Assembly (NCBI GenBank): GCA_002900995.3
Contig: CM035306.1
Location: forward strand, 1,736,001-1,800,000
Length of the DNA stretch: 64,000 bases
From: Ganoderma boninense
Taxonomy: Eukaryota > Basidiomycota > Agaricomycetes > Polyporales > Polyporaceae
Direction of reading: 5' to 3'
The notes below the pieces were generated by a model. That model searched no databases and was not told the DNA's origin. It was given only the letters and a program-made list of their open reading frames with translations. Below are positions 1 through 16,159 of this stretch, in pieces. The first letter of the stretch is position 1, and every line of letters starts with the position of its first letter. Both the position numbers and the translations under genes were made by a program.

Positions 1-1974
1 ACTAAGGAAGACGAGCTAAGTACATTCGTCGAAAGAACGGAAGAAAACGACCGAGAGGGAGGGGAGGGGGGGGGAGGGGGGTGCTCATTGTCGCTGACGG
101 CGAGCAGACACGTGTGGTGGCCGTCGGCAAGAAGGAGAGCGCGGGCGGAGGCTCGGCGCGCGACTTGGTGATGGGAGATTGATGGCGCGCCTGAGTTATC
201 TGTTATCAGTACTCTGCGCCTATCGCATTATCTCCCAGATAGAGGACTTGTAGAGGGGGCGTTGTTGGACTACTGTTTAAGGTAGGAGGGCGGAGGTATT
301 GGCAGGGATACTGCCAGTGTGCGGGAATACAGTATTCAAGGCTAATTAGCCCGTCCAACCACGTCGTTAGGCAGGCTTATTAGCCTGGGAATCAGTGATG
401 TCCTGGTGGCGCTTCATCATAGACGACGACGACTGGCCGATTTTGGAACAGCTCCATGAACTACTCGCGGTGAGTCAACCTCGCACTGTTACCACGACGC
501 ATACTAACTTTATGCCTCTGATATTACCCCCAGACGTTCCTGGAAGCGACCACGGCCATCTCGCATTCCCAGACGCCTCTCCTCCATGACGTCATTCCCT
601 GGATTGATGTCATGACCAGGCGTTTGGAGGACACCCGTGACGACGTCTCAAAACTCCCAATCATCCGCGCCGCAGCACACAAAGGATACTCTATTTTGCA
701 AAAATACTACAGGCATACCGACGAGACCCCATTCTACCGGATTGCGATGCGTAAGTCCCTTCTGAACCAAGGGTAACCCGGGCGCTTGATCATGCACTAA
801 CATGTTCAACAGTCCTCCATCCTTGCTACAAGAAGAAGTACTTCGCCCGCGCGCACTGGCCCCGCAAGTGGGTAGACGACGCGCTCGAGCTTCTCCACAC
901 CGAGTGGGACGCCAATTACCGCAACCGCCCTGATCCCGCGGGAGACGACTCAGCACCCGGCGCCTCTCGCGAGGATACACCCAGCAAGCCCTCCGAGGCT
1001 GGTGGTGGCGGAGGCTCACGGACGTCCACGGTACGTGCTTTCGCACACTATGTCGACTCGAAATCACTGACGCGCTCTAAAACCAGGTGCGAGCGGTGCG
1101 CGACTTGCTCGCCTCATTGACGGGTGCTGACGAACTCGAAGAGGAAGACCCCCTCGAGGAGTACCTCGAAGCGCCCATCCGCACCAAGCAGACCGACGCA
1201 CTGAAGTTCTGGAACAACGCGCTCCAGAATGGCACCACGAACGCGAACCTCGCACGGATGGCCCTCGATGTCCTCTCTATGCCAGGTACGTACCCATCCT
1301 TACGTGTTCACCCTCATACGTAGTATGGCTGACACTCATGTTAGCTACGTCTATGGACGCTGAACGCGCATTCTCACGGGGGCAGCTCACAGTCTCACGC
1401 CTACGCCACTCATTATCCGAACAGTCAGTGCGCGCGAGCACTGTGCTCGGGTCGTGGGCGCGCTACCCCGAGCTTGTCCCCGAATCAGAGGCCATCGAGC
1501 TCCTGCGCCGGAAGGAGAAAGGAAAGGGGAAGGCGGCCCGTGCTCCCTCAGACAAGGCACCATCCGAGGCGGCTACGGGTGTGATCACGCTATCTGATTA
1601 GAGCTAATGTATGTAGACAATGTCTGTGCTACTTAGAACCTCAGTAAGCTGTTGTACAATGTTGAAGGGCGCTGTTTAGCCAGAAGGGCTACTGAATATA
1701 TATGTGTATGTGGTCTTTGAAGGCAGGCAGGCAGTATCATGTCAGTCTTGAGCCAGATCCTGGACTCTTAAACACTTCAACCCGCAGTACCTACAGGTAT
1801 TTTTGCGGGTCCAGGTAACTTTGTGGGTTGACCTGCAGACCTGTGACCCGGACCCGCGGGTGCGGATCACTCATTAACCCGGACCCGTGCAGGTGCGGGT
1901 CGAGGTTGTGACAAGGGAAATACCTATGGGTTCGGGTGCAGGTAACCTGCAGGTCGACCCGTGTTCAGCCTTAG
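1..1974 (+). mobile_element. hAT transposon, 3' part (5' end outside window or lost)
   Basis: A transposase-like gene with an hATC C-terminus (395-1601) is followed by 3' noncoding DNA dense in short direct and inverted copies of ACCCGC and ACCTGCA-type words (about 1770-1970), which is how subterminal repeats of fungal hAT elements look. The likely 3' terminus is the minus-strand string CTAAGGCTGAACACGGG ending at about 1974, where the gag-like frame of the neighbouring gypsy element stops. The matching 5' terminus is not visible in the first 394 bases, which hold a G-rich tract (about 55-82) and no convincing exon. The exact boundaries and the 8-bp target duplication are inferred, not seen. 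Confidence 0.6.
395..1601 (+). CDS. hAT-family transposase, C-terminal half (partial)
   Basis: Five exons can be joined in frame: 395-469, 534-750, 813-1030, 1087-1285 and 1345-1601, with GT-AG introns. The translation includes a RNase-H-like tail region (HKGYSILQKYY, then LLHPCYKKKYF) and an hATC dimerisation domain with ALKFWNNAL and the signature SMDAERAFSRG near the C-terminus, followed by a low-complexity Lys/Ala tail. In autonomous hAT transposases this domain mediates dimerisation. The N-terminal BED finger and first catalytic aspartate are not encoded here; the true first exon must lie upstream or be lost. No internal stop was found in the visible half, so the copy could be recent or domesticated. 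Confidence 0.7.
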
Positions 1975-2063
1975 TCAACCTCAACAATCCGTGCGGTAGT
2001 CTCCTGCTCTGGGGCCTTGTTCTTCTTCTCAAACTCCTTGAGCACATTGATGACAAACTCCAT

Positions 2064-2282
2064 TCAGTCTTGATCTTGACTGTCTTCGCCCATAGTGTGT
2101 ACCCGAGTGCTTTTTGCCTTTGTCGTGTCTGGGAGCTCGTAGTACCCTTTGTATACCGGGTTTCGACACTTGACACCAGTCTTGAAGGGATGCTGACCAC
2201 AGCGGAAACAGAGCTTCTTGGCGAGCCATTCCTCCTGCTCCTTGGAGAGCTTTTCCAGTTTGCGTACAGTGTCGATGTCCAT
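2064..2282 (-). pseudogene. Gag C-terminal zinc-knuckle segment of gypsy element A
   Basis: A 72-residue open segment with an acidic and basic lead (VRKLEKLSKEQEEWL) followed by CFRCGQHPFKTGVKC, an atypically spaced Cys/His knuckle of the kind found at the end of gypsy Gag. It lies just downstream of the main Gag frame on the same strand. Only about 90 bases more of element A remain before the hAT boundary, so the pol gene is absent. Confidence 0.55.
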
Positions 2283-2464
2283 GGAATTTGGGTCTCGAGG
2301 GCAGGCCTTGATGACATTGGCTGACGGACTCCTCGGTAGTTCATCTCAATCCCTAGTGCCCAGTCTAAGAAGTCTTCCCACCGGTCCAGAACCGTGAGCG
2401 GTAACAAGGAGCGATAGGTGGTCATGGTTGTAAACAGGTCTCCCTTGCACTGAGACTCGATCCA

Positions 2465-3229
2465 TCAGATAAGTTCCATATCGGAGTAGCCAGACTTGAT
2501 AGCAAAACAGCGGAAGTTTTCTGCAAACAAGGCCAGTGATGCATGTGACTTCCTGCAATGGTCCTCTAGTGACTGTTGGGCTGACTTTTCAGGGGCCAGT
2601 TCTCGGTATCCACTCTGGAGCCAGTTTGCAAAGTTGTTCCATGTACGGAGTGGGACTCTTTCGGCTGCTCTCTGGGCGTAGTCGTCCATGTAGGACTGAG
2701 CTCCTCCTTCTAAGAACAGTAGAGCTGTGGTGATCTTGTCGTCCTCCGACGTGATGTTCTGGTACCTAAACCAAATACCGAGCTTTTGGAACCATTGTTC
2801 AACTGTCAGGTCCGGTGTCTTGCCTTTAAACTTTGGTGGGTCTGCGATCTTGGGCTGACTGGGGGCATGTGCAGGTGTGCCATGGGAGCGTGTGCTGGTC
2901 GGGTGGGAGGCCAGTGAATTAACTTGTGCTTGGAGCTGCTTGATAGCATTGACAAGAGTTCCGTGGTTTTGATTAAGAACGTCTCCATCTGCCTTGAGCG
3001 CAACCAGTTCAGCCTTCAGTTTCTCATTCTCGTCTTCTAAATCCTTGCATCGAGAGCGGAGGTTGTCCATGTCATCCGTGTATGTCACGCTGCTAACCTT
3101 CTTGTTCAGGAGGATCCTGAGCCTGTGGAGTTCGGCGGCTTCCTGGTTGCGGTGCTCGTACATTTTGTTGCCAAGCTGGTTGTATGCTTCCGAGACCATT
3201 TTCCGTGTCATGTTGTTAACGACTGCCAT
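2465..3229 (-). CDS. Gag-like protein of gypsy element A
   Basis: A 254-residue open frame. Residues about 35-110 form a coiled-coil-rich segment (many Leu, Glu, Lys). Then comes the retrotransposon gag core with DPPKFKGK, VEQWFQKLGIWF, ALLFLEGGAQSYM and an F-x-N-W motif, ending near YSDMELI. This is the capsid-like region conserved in fungal Ty3/gypsy Gag. The knuckle lies downstream in another frame at about 2064-2282 with CFRCG...C, so the original reading frame has shifted or is spliced between the two. Function if intact would be capsid formation and RNA packaging. Confidence 0.75.
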   Translation of the reverse strand: MAVVNNMTRKMVSEAYNQLGNKMYEHRNQEAAELHRLRILLNKKVSSVTYTDDMDNLRSRCKDLEDENEKLKAELVALKADGDVLNQNHGTLVNAIKQLQAQVNSLASHPTSTRSHGTPAHAPSQPKIADPPKFKGKTPDLTVEQWFQKLGIWFRYQNITSEDDKITTALLFLEGGAQSYMDDYAQRAAERVPLRTWNNFANWLQSGYRELAPEKSAQQSLEDHCRKSHASLALFAENFRCFAIKSGYSDMELI

Positions 3230-3250
3230 AATGTAGCTGATGTATTGATC

Positions 3251-4227
3251 CTAGATGCTGAAGTGTGCGCCTGCCGCTTGTGCAGCTTCCTCGAGTGTCG
3301 CGTACTCCACACCCTGAAACTGCCATACTGCCGGGCTTTGTAAGGCCCCAAGAGTGGGGGTGGGTGAAGACGGACAGGTTGGCAACTGGGACGGTGGACG
3401 GGGGGTCTCTTCCTCCCCATCTGTGGATCCATTGGAGGGCGTGCTAGGCCCATCGCCTAAATCGTGTGGGTTTAACACCGAAAAACGGGAACCCGTTGCC
3501 ATTATTTCTAAACTACTACCCAATCTAAGTACCCAAACATATCTAGCTTTCTAACAGTATTCACTACCTTAGGGAAGTTCTTCTTCAACTCCTTAAAACT
3601 AATGTTCCCAATCTCCTTGCAGAACCACTCTATCTGTTGTCGCTGAGGGCGGGTCCACTCCAAGCCGTGTGCATCGAGGTTTGTGGCAACCCACTCTAGT
3701 TGGTCAGCAATGTGCTGGACGGCCAGAACGTCGATGGCTGGGAGGTTGATGAGGAAGTCCTTGTGGTCGAAGATGGCTTGGAGGCGGGTAAGGACGGCGT
3801 TGACCTTGGACTCAATGATAGCGAGGCTGTCCTTTGGGTTGATGTGGCTGAAACCGGGTAGTGGAGGGGCTGAGATTCGGCACTGTAGGGGTAGGCATGG
3901 GACGTGGGGAGTGGTGGTCCGGACAGGAGTAGGGGCCTGGGCACGAACCGGCCTGGGCAATGGCTGAGACAGGGGGATAGATGGGGGCAGGGCTTTACAC
4001 TGAGGGACAAGAGGTGCGTGCTCCTTGTGATGGTAGCGAAGGTGATCCTCTGCACAATCTGCAAGTACACAGGAAATCTGTTCCTGGACTGGGAGGTGAC
4101 CGTGCCTCTTGGTGTGGTGACGGGTAAACTCCTGGAGACCAAACTCCTCGGAGGGGAAGGGGATGGGGGATGATAAACATTTATAAAACTCCTGGGGAGA
4201 GGAAAGACAGCTGGCTAGTGGGGGCAC
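3251..4227 (-). CDS. Leader ORFs of gypsy element A (two overlapping frames)
   Basis: Two frames lie between the LTR and gag: 4227-3508 (239 residues, Pro-rich middle, C-terminal helical part with LDAHGLEWTRPQRQQIEWF) and 3523-3251 (90 residues, acidic and Pro-rich). They overlap by 16 bases. Such short leader frames ahead of Gag are common in mushroom gypsy elements, but I do not know a biochemical role. They could also be a single frame split by a mutation. Confidence 0.45.
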
Positions 4228-4261
4228 TAAGCCAGGGGCCTGTGGGTTAGATTCTGTCTAA

Positions 4262-4699
4262 TGTCACAGCCTATCGACTGCGCCACCAAACAAACAAACA
4301 AAGGGGCTCACTGATGGGGCACACACAAGGGGTGGCAACAGAAGGGAAGAGGGTAGATTGCCTAGACTAGAAGGTGCAGAGGGGCAGGGGCTGTTAGGCT
4401 GCCTACAGTGGAAGGGAGGGAAGAACAGAAGACAGAATCTGAGGTTCTTGATCCCACATCACAGCCCTTTATATATTACATGGGAACGGTGCACAGACCA
4501 TCAGTTCAAGGCAGGTCCCGGGACCTGTCGCAGGTGAGAGAATAATCTAAGAAGCAGATAAGATAGGGAAAGAGATAAGATAAAAGGAAGAGATGAGATA
4601 AAGGAAAGGGAGATAAAATAAAGGAAAAGATAAGATGAACCGAGAGATAACTTGTCCTGATAAGATGCCAGACTAAGTGTGGCGCAAAAAACCGTGACA
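4262..4699 (-). repeat. 5' LTR of gypsy element A (438 bp)
   Basis: On the minus strand the segment begins TGTCACGG at 4699 and ends GTGACA at 4262, giving a perfect 6-bp terminal inverted repeat with the TG...CA ends expected of an LTR. It contains a TATA-like box (TATATAAA on the minus strand, about 4469-4480) suited to an LTR promoter, and a run of GATAA-rich purine repeats (4555-4640). The leader ORFs of element A start right after it. The second LTR copy is not in the window, so the call rests on ends, content and position. Confidence 0.75.
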
Positions 4700-5394
4700 G
4701 GATGCCAATAGCAGAGTTTGCATTCAACTCACACTCACACTCGTTGACAAGATATTCACCCTTCTACCTCATGTATGGCTTTGAACCCCAGTTCCACATC
4801 CCCATGTTGTCTACGGCAGTGCTCATAGCAGATGAACAATGTGAGGAGCTACGACATGCACGAGAGGATGCAACTGCAGCACTGGCTCTAACAGCTGAAC
4901 GGATGAAGGAGTAGTATGACCGTTACGTACAAGATGCTCCAGAGTTCAAGGAGGGCCAGAAGGTGTGGCTCGACACAAGGAACTTCCATGTCCCTGGAGT
5001 ATCAAGGAAGTTGGTTGATCACTATGCAGGCCCTTACCCAGTCAAATGCAAAGTAGGCAACCTGGCATATGAACTTAAACTCCCGAAGGACCTCACAATG
5101 CACCCGGTATTCTATATATCCTTGCTACTCCCACACAAAGAGAGCGAACCCCCTGGTTGACACCCACCTAAACTGGCTCCCATCAAAGTAGAAGGAGAGG
5201 AGGAGTACGAAGTTGAAGCAGTACTAGAGTCCCACCGCTATGGGTGGTGGAAGAAGCTGCAGTACCTCAGACGCAGCAGACCTGATCAATGCACCACAGG
5301 TAGTAAAGAAATTTCATTTGACACACCCAGAGGCCCCCGGTCCCCTCAACAAGAAGACTCGGGCGTGAGGGCATGACTCTTAGGAGGGGGGTAC
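4700..5394 (+). pseudogene. Integrase C-terminus and chromodomain relic of gypsy element B
   Basis: The frame reads MPIAEFAFN...SPFYLMYGFEP, then VWLDTRNFHV, KLVDHYAGPYPV and LHPVFYISLL-like text, the familiar end of Ty3/gypsy integrase, then a chromodomain start (YEVEAVLESHRYG). Two in-frame stops (TAG near 4912, TGA near 5158) break it. Inside the chromodomain a deletion after KLQYL joins to NAPQVVKKFH-type sequence in a shifted frame that ends NKKTRA. A purine tract (about 5381-5391) just before 5395 is the expected polypurine tract. The upstream half of the integrase is missing at 4700, where element A begins. Confidence 0.8.
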
Positions 5395-6056
5395 TGTTGC
5401 GAACACCCCGTTTAGCACCTACCTTAGCGCCTAGGTTTCCTTTCTTGATTAGTTTACGTCCAATGTCGTCCTCGTTGTCCTCCATAGCATTGAGTTATGC
5501 TCTATGAGGATATCAACTTTTAGTAGCAAGCACATAGGTCAGAGTGTTGGAGCATTTCCTGTCTTTGGAGGGCACTGGCATATAGTAATGAATAAACTGA
5601 TCTGGTATGATAGTCCTTCTTTCAAGTTGCCCCTATTTGAGAATAAATCAGGTGGTGAGGTTGCATTTTCAGTGAGTTATGTTACCTTTGTAGCCAAACA
5701 CTTTTGAGGGATTTTGAGCCAGGATATGTTTGTTCTGTTCATCAGGCACCTACATTTGCTGACACCTGGGAGCAAAAACAGACAGTTTCTAGAATACCTA
5801 CCAAAGGTTTCATCTGTCTCATTTCAAACTTTGCAGAACCAATTATGCTATCGTAATCCACATGTTTTCCAAGTTTGAGGTCACAAATAACAGAGGGGAA
5901 ACATCTAGGGCAATTATTCATTACTTGAGGAATTATTCGGCATTCTGTGAGCCATCACACGGCCCTCCTTCACCACAGCCCCCAGTGCCCAACCATGGCT
6001 GGGTCCAATCTTATCCAGAGACAAGAGGCCATCAATAACTGTAACTAACTACATAT
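5395..6056 (+). other. Start of element B 3' LTR, then unrecognised AT-richer DNA
   Basis: TGTTGCGAACACC at 5395 directly follows the polypurine tract and is the likely LTR start; its far end cannot be fixed without a second copy. From about 5510 to 6056 the composition becomes AT-richer than the surrounding genes. One open stretch at 5504-5707 (67 residues) does not resemble anything I know. I see no intact gene here; 5990-6056 probably includes the 3' UTR of the yju2 gene on the minus strand. Confidence 0.4.
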
Positions 6057-7096
6057 CTATACAGTTGCTTTGGCCTTGCCTTTGAATTTTATTCCCAGCA
6101 TGTTTTTACCATCAACCTTCTTGCGTTTGATAGCAGGCGCACGAATCGTTGCACTAGTAGAAAGCAGTGCACGGGCGGACTCTGGAAGAAGACTCTGCAG
6201 CTCAGGTTCTTGGGTGCTAGCTTTGCGCTTGACTGTGACCAGTGAGCTTGATGTGCCGCCGTGCGGAATTGAGCCTGCACGATCAACAGCGGAGGCTTCT
6301 GAAGCAAGGACTTGCGTGAAAACTTCCCGCACTAATTTTTCATCCTCCTCTTCGGCAAGTTGCCTCTCCCTATCCTCCTCCGTCTCGATCTCCTCCATCC
6401 CTAGACGCTCCAGCAGATCCACAGATTGACCAACACGCTCGTTACGAGCGTTACGGGCCCTGATGTCCTGGAGAGCATCCAAGATGTCCATCTCGCGCTT
6501 GGAGTCCACTGTTCGATTCTCCAATGCCTTCATAGGATTGTTCTCTTCTTCCTCGAGCTTCGCTAGCCGATCCTCTTCTTCAACAGCCTTCTCTTCTCTC
6601 CACGGCTCAAAATTGCGAGAGGCGCCATGCTCTGCTGCGTAATCTGTATTCTTGGGGTCGGTCTTGAACGTGATCTCCGCAGAGCACAATGTACTATAAC
6701 ACAAAAAGATGACTTTAAGAAGAACAATGACGAGGTGGTGGCTCACCATTTGATATAAAAGCGGAAGATCTTGATGCCATAATAATCCTCGCCTTCGACA
6801 GTCTCCTTGCGTGCGTTGAACTTCTTTCCCTTGTAGATATATTCACCACAAGTGTTACATCGCCTACGTTCAGGAGGTCAGACTGAGCAAGCATGTAGGC
6901 GCAAGATAGGACACGTACATAGAGAAAGGGGCCATTAGGCGAACAACTTGCTGCGAATTCTTGGGCTGCCTCCGTCGAGGGATGAGGGATGGGTCGAAAT
7001 CGGGGGGGAAGTATTTGTTCAAGACTATGTGAAGGATAAAGGTAGGCCCGAATTGCAGATGGAAACAGAAGTTGGTATACCTTTACGTTCAGACAT
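6057..7096 (-). CDS. yju2: Splicing factor Yju2/CWC16 (CCDC94 family)
   Basis: Four exons (7096-7081, 7024-6919, 6863-6747, 6693-6057) sum to 876 nt, 291 residues, close to the family's usual size. The N-terminus reads [17 protein letters not shown] and is followed by two CxxC pairs ([16 protein letters not shown] and [16 protein letters not shown]) that form the zinc-binding core. The block [18 protein letters not shown] and then [12 protein letters not shown] is diagnostic. In yeast Yju2 joins the Prp19-activated spliceosome and promotes branching. The C-terminal third is acidic, then basic ([12 protein letters not shown]), likely nuclear localisation. It is divergent from the DHX35 helicase gene, 229 bp away. 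Position of the first ATG is fixed by the conserved MSERK start. Confidence 0.95.
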
Positions 7097-7325
7097 GATG
7101 TATGTGCAGGTGCGGGATGGCGTAAAGGGACCAAGACGGCGACGGTAGAGACGGTGCAGGTACGATTCAACGTTCAACGCGCGACGAGGGCCACTCTGGT
7201 TGGTGCTACTTGCTTAGTCATCCCACAGCTTCGTAAGCGCCTTGTCCATGGGCGCCTTGGTCCTCCTCCCCAGGCCACGACGGCTGCGTCCCAGCCTCAG
7301 CCAGGCCATTTCCCCTTCATCGAGC

Positions 7326-10233
<2,908 letters not shown>

Positions 10234-10570
10234 TGTGGTACAGAATGTATGGTATGGTAGGATGGGTTGCCGACTCCGAGTCAGAGTGTGCTTGACCGTA
10301 AATCAGCGGATTCCTAAAACACTGGTGGCCGAGCTTATTGCCATGCATTGATCGGGCCGTGTACGGTAGAACGAGGACTCAGTGCTCAGGGACGAGATTC
10401 AGGGTGCGGATTGCGGTCCAAGATGGTTCGGTGCTGGTCTCGCACCCAGCCTGAGAGGGTGCCAGTGGCTGCGAGTGGTTGGCTTTGGATGGGCGCCTAA
10501 GGAGGCGGGCGTCTGTGGGTCCCCTGCCAGCTCCGAGGCGGGTTCCGTGCATTTCCTGTTGCCTTACACC
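10234..10570. other. Intergenic, helicase to mic19
   Basis: About 340 bp with stop codons in all frames of any length. It must hold the helicase 3' UTR and the mic19 promoter. I see no repeat or RNA gene. Confidence 0.6.
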
Positions 10571-11274
10571 ATGGGGGCCTCCCAGTCCTCGCCACAGCCG
10601 GATGAAAAGGTGTTCACAGCTGACACCTCTCTGCATGTATGTTCATACCTTCGTTCACGCCGTGTGTTCCGATCTCACTCAACAAACATCAGTTCTCGGA
10701 CAACGTAGTCCACCAGCTCGTTGATCACCAGACTTCTTCCGACATCCCTCATGAACGTCAACTCACCATAGATGCTCACATCCGCGCACGGATACAATCA
10801 GAGCTATCCCGCCTACATCAAGAGGAGGAGCGAGTCAGGGAGGAGATTGAGCATGCGTTAGAGAAGGAGAACCTCGACCGCGAACGGCGCATGGCTGGAG
10901 AGGACAGCGCATCTGGCGAGGCAGGGCCTGCAGGCTCCGTCAAGAGTAGTGCAGCACTCATGGGGGACCTCGAGGAGCTTCGTCAAAAGGTGGAGAAATA
11001 CCACGCCCGCCAGAGCTCTCAGGAGCTTTCTGTTGTTCGTACAAAGGGGGAGGAGGTCGTATCATGTTATCAGTGAGTTCTCCCCCTGCATCATTCCAGA
11101 TCCCCACCCATTGCCCCTCCTAGGTCAAATCCCGCGACCCCCTTAGATTGTTGGAAAGTCGTCGAAGAGTTCAAGGCATCCGTCGGACAGGTAGAACAGG
11201 TGCGCCCAAACTACGTACACATTTGCTCACCCTTCTAATTTTACGTATAGCGCTACGTGAACTCGTTCAGATAG
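10571..11274 (+). CDS. mic19: MICOS subunit Mic19 (CHCH family)
   Basis: Exons 10571-10636, 10693-11072, 11124-11199 and 11251-11274 total 546 nt, 181 residues. The N-terminus MGASQS has the Gly-2 context for N-myristoylation known in Mic19 proteins. A coiled coil follows (QSELSRLHQEEERVREEIE, ALEKENLDRE), then a C-terminal CHCH-like pair of cysteines in EEVVSCYQ and PLDCWKVVEEFK, ten residues apart rather than the usual nine. Mic19 sits in the intermembrane space and links Mic60 to the rest of the cristae-junction complex. The last exon is only 24 nt (RYVNSFR), easy for a gene finder to miss. Confidence 0.9.
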
Positions 11275-11488
11275 AACTGCAGTTGCAATACCTACCCTCC
11301 ATTAATTGGTCAAACCTGAGACATACACTAAGTGAAGGTTCGATCCACCTAGTGACTGATGTACATGAAGATTGTCCGTCACCAAACCAAGCTGAGGTCT
11401 GTAAGCATTAAGCCATCGCCCATTCTTCAAGTCCGTTGCAGTCCTTCAAGCTGGCAAGAACATTATGCCCCGCACGCCCATCTACCAG

Positions 11489-12779
11489 TTACCCTCTTGG
11501 AAGCTCGTCCTCCCCGCCGTAAGCAAAGCCTACCGACTCCCAAGGCAAGTCGCCAAGTTGGGAATATACGGATCCGGTACTGTATTCTGATAAACGGTTG
11601 TTCGATACCATTGACGTCCGGTAGCGATTCCAGGGCAGGTAGCTAGCGAGAAGGGACCTTCTGTTTCCATCGTTCGCTAAAGCCGCCAGGAGGCTGGACG
11701 GGACGGCTGACTGACCCTCGACTGAGGCACTTTGCGTAGAATATACTGAGCCTACGCTCTGCGTTGAAGCCTCATGGATGAGCTGGTGCTGAGTTGTTTC
11801 TGGCAGAGTGCACTCGACGGGCGCACGTTCTCGTTGTGGATTGCGACGAGGCAAAGGTGGCAGCAAGCCAGCGTTGTGTTGCCGGTGTGCATCCATCACT
11901 TGTGCAGTCGGAGTGGGGGGTCGAATTGGTGTGTGCCGAGTAGACTTTTCGGAATCTGCATTTATGTCAGGTATTTATTTTTGGGAATTGAACTGCAGCG
12001 CTCTTACTCATGGGCCTTTTTTTCATGTCGACGGTCCCCGTCAGCGTCGAATGGCTTGACGACGGCACTTGGGATGTAAACGTGACCTTCCGCTCGTGAG
12101 CCCCGTACGCAGAGAAGGTGGGTCGATATTGAGACCCAGGATGCGACAAAGTCGAAGCATTTCGACGTGTGTTCTCCCTGACTTGGAGGAATGCTAGCTG
12201 TCTTTAATGAGCGGGGAAAGTGGTGCTTTTATGCTTGGTCGGACTCACTGCTTCTTTGTGTTGTTTTGCCGCCTTTCGTTTGATGCACCTGCCCCACCAT
12301 GTCCAGCCAATTACCGCAACAAGTGCGATTGCAACACCGGCCGCAGTTCCGCCAGCGATGGCTCCTACTGGTAGAGCGGATGCGACATGGTTTGAGACCG
12401 CACCAACGGTAGGGAGACTGCCCGAGCCTGCTGAAGTGATCGTAGTCGTGACGAACGAAGGAGGGGCTAGGACACTGATCGTTGTGGTGACCGAGGCGAA
12501 GGACTGAGTGTGCGATGGGGTGGCAGAAGGGAACGAGCTGTGAGGGACAGGGATGGAGGCGGGGGGCATGGGGGTGGGCCGTTGGGGACGGAGTAAGGTG
12601 CCCGGGAGAGAAAAGACGGGCCAGGGCCCCGTGGCGAGGTGCAGAGATATATGCAGAACGGCGTGGATTAAATTCATCCATCCATGCAAAGCCGCTGAAG
12701 AGGACGCCTCGTGGCTGCGGCATATCGGCCCTCGGCCGTCTTCTCGTGCGCCGTACATGCGGCCACGCTCACCAGACAC
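11489..12779 (-). CDS. Ser/Thr-rich single-pass membrane protein, unknown function
   Basis: Three exons join in frame: start to 12249, 12197-12008 and 11955-11489 (395 residues if the first ATG at 12779 is used). The N-terminal part is rich in Ser, Thr and Pro (SVTTTISVL, FVTTTITSAG), as in heavily O-glycosylated wall proteins. A transmembrane segment follows (VGAIAGG then IALVAVIGWTWW) with a basic cytoplasmic flank KRKAAKQ, then a disordered tail of about 220 residues with many Ser and Tyr (SVGSVYSTQS, STGSVYSQLG). This layout resembles fungal cell-wall stress sensors of the Mid2/Wsc kind, but no WSC cysteine domain is present. No family name is justified. The real start may be an inner Met (MNLIHAVL), which is followed by a hydrophobic run. 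Confidence 0.6.
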
Positions 12780-12959
12780 TCATGGGCCCAGTCCACCGCC
12801 AGGAATTCCAAGGCCATCGCAATCATTCATTCGCAGGCCTTCGTCCCGAAAGCAATGCTGTATCAAGCATGTCATACATACTGCGTGAGGACAGGCCGCA
12901 ACAAGACGGCGACATATGACGAGACATAAACAACGAGAAGGGGGACAACCCCTCAGCCC

Positions 12960-15894
<2,935 letters not shown>

Positions 15895-16159
15895 GGAGGC
15901 AGAGCGAGAGCGGCAGAGGGCGAGACAGCGAGACGGCGGAGGGAGTGGTGGTGGTCAGAACGACGACGAGGACGGTCTGTGTTGAACGCCCGTGCCCCTG
16001 GAGCGCTCCCCTTCCTCTTCCGGCCACAGCGCCACGTGACTATCCGACCTCCACGGTGCAACTTGAAAAAAATCAAACCATTGGAGGGAGTTTGCACCGT
16101 CGACTGGCTCCACTCCCCAATCCCAATCTCACACACACATACCTTCGCCCATTCTCCTC
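15895..16159. promoter_or_regulatory. Bidirectional promoter cdc5/noc4 with CACGTG
   Basis: The 265-bp gap between the two start codons contains a palindromic E-box CACGTG at 16033-16038 followed by AC, and an A-run (GAAAAAAATC, about 16063). CACGTG is the classic site of fungal bHLH factors such as Cbf1/Cpf1. No clear TATA box was seen on either strand. The assignment is by sequence match only. Confidence 0.45.

Larger units (their letters stand above)
1975..4699 (-). mobile_element. Ty3/gypsy-type LTR retrotransposon A, 5' portion
   Basis: On the minus strand the order is 5' LTR (4699-4262), leader ORFs, and a gag-like polyprotein ending in a Cys-rich knuckle near 2064. No protease, reverse transcriptase or integrase follows: the element stops at about 1975 where hAT DNA begins, and no second LTR copy is in the window. 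The 4699 end abuts, without a gap, an integrase frame of another gypsy element read on the plus strand, so A most simply inserted into that integrase gene. It is a truncated, probably immobile copy. Confidence 0.75.

Noticed and set aside
4235..4300. tRNA-like string on the minus strand (TGGCGCAGTCGATAGG...) at the inner end of LTR A
   Set aside because: It resembles a tRNA D-arm but no consistent anticodon and T-arm can be folded around it, and no acceptor stem pairs. Most likely part of the LTR end and primer-binding area.
5504..5707. 67-residue ORF after gypsy B
   Set aside because: No recognisable domain, no splice partners and located in repeat debris; not called a gene.
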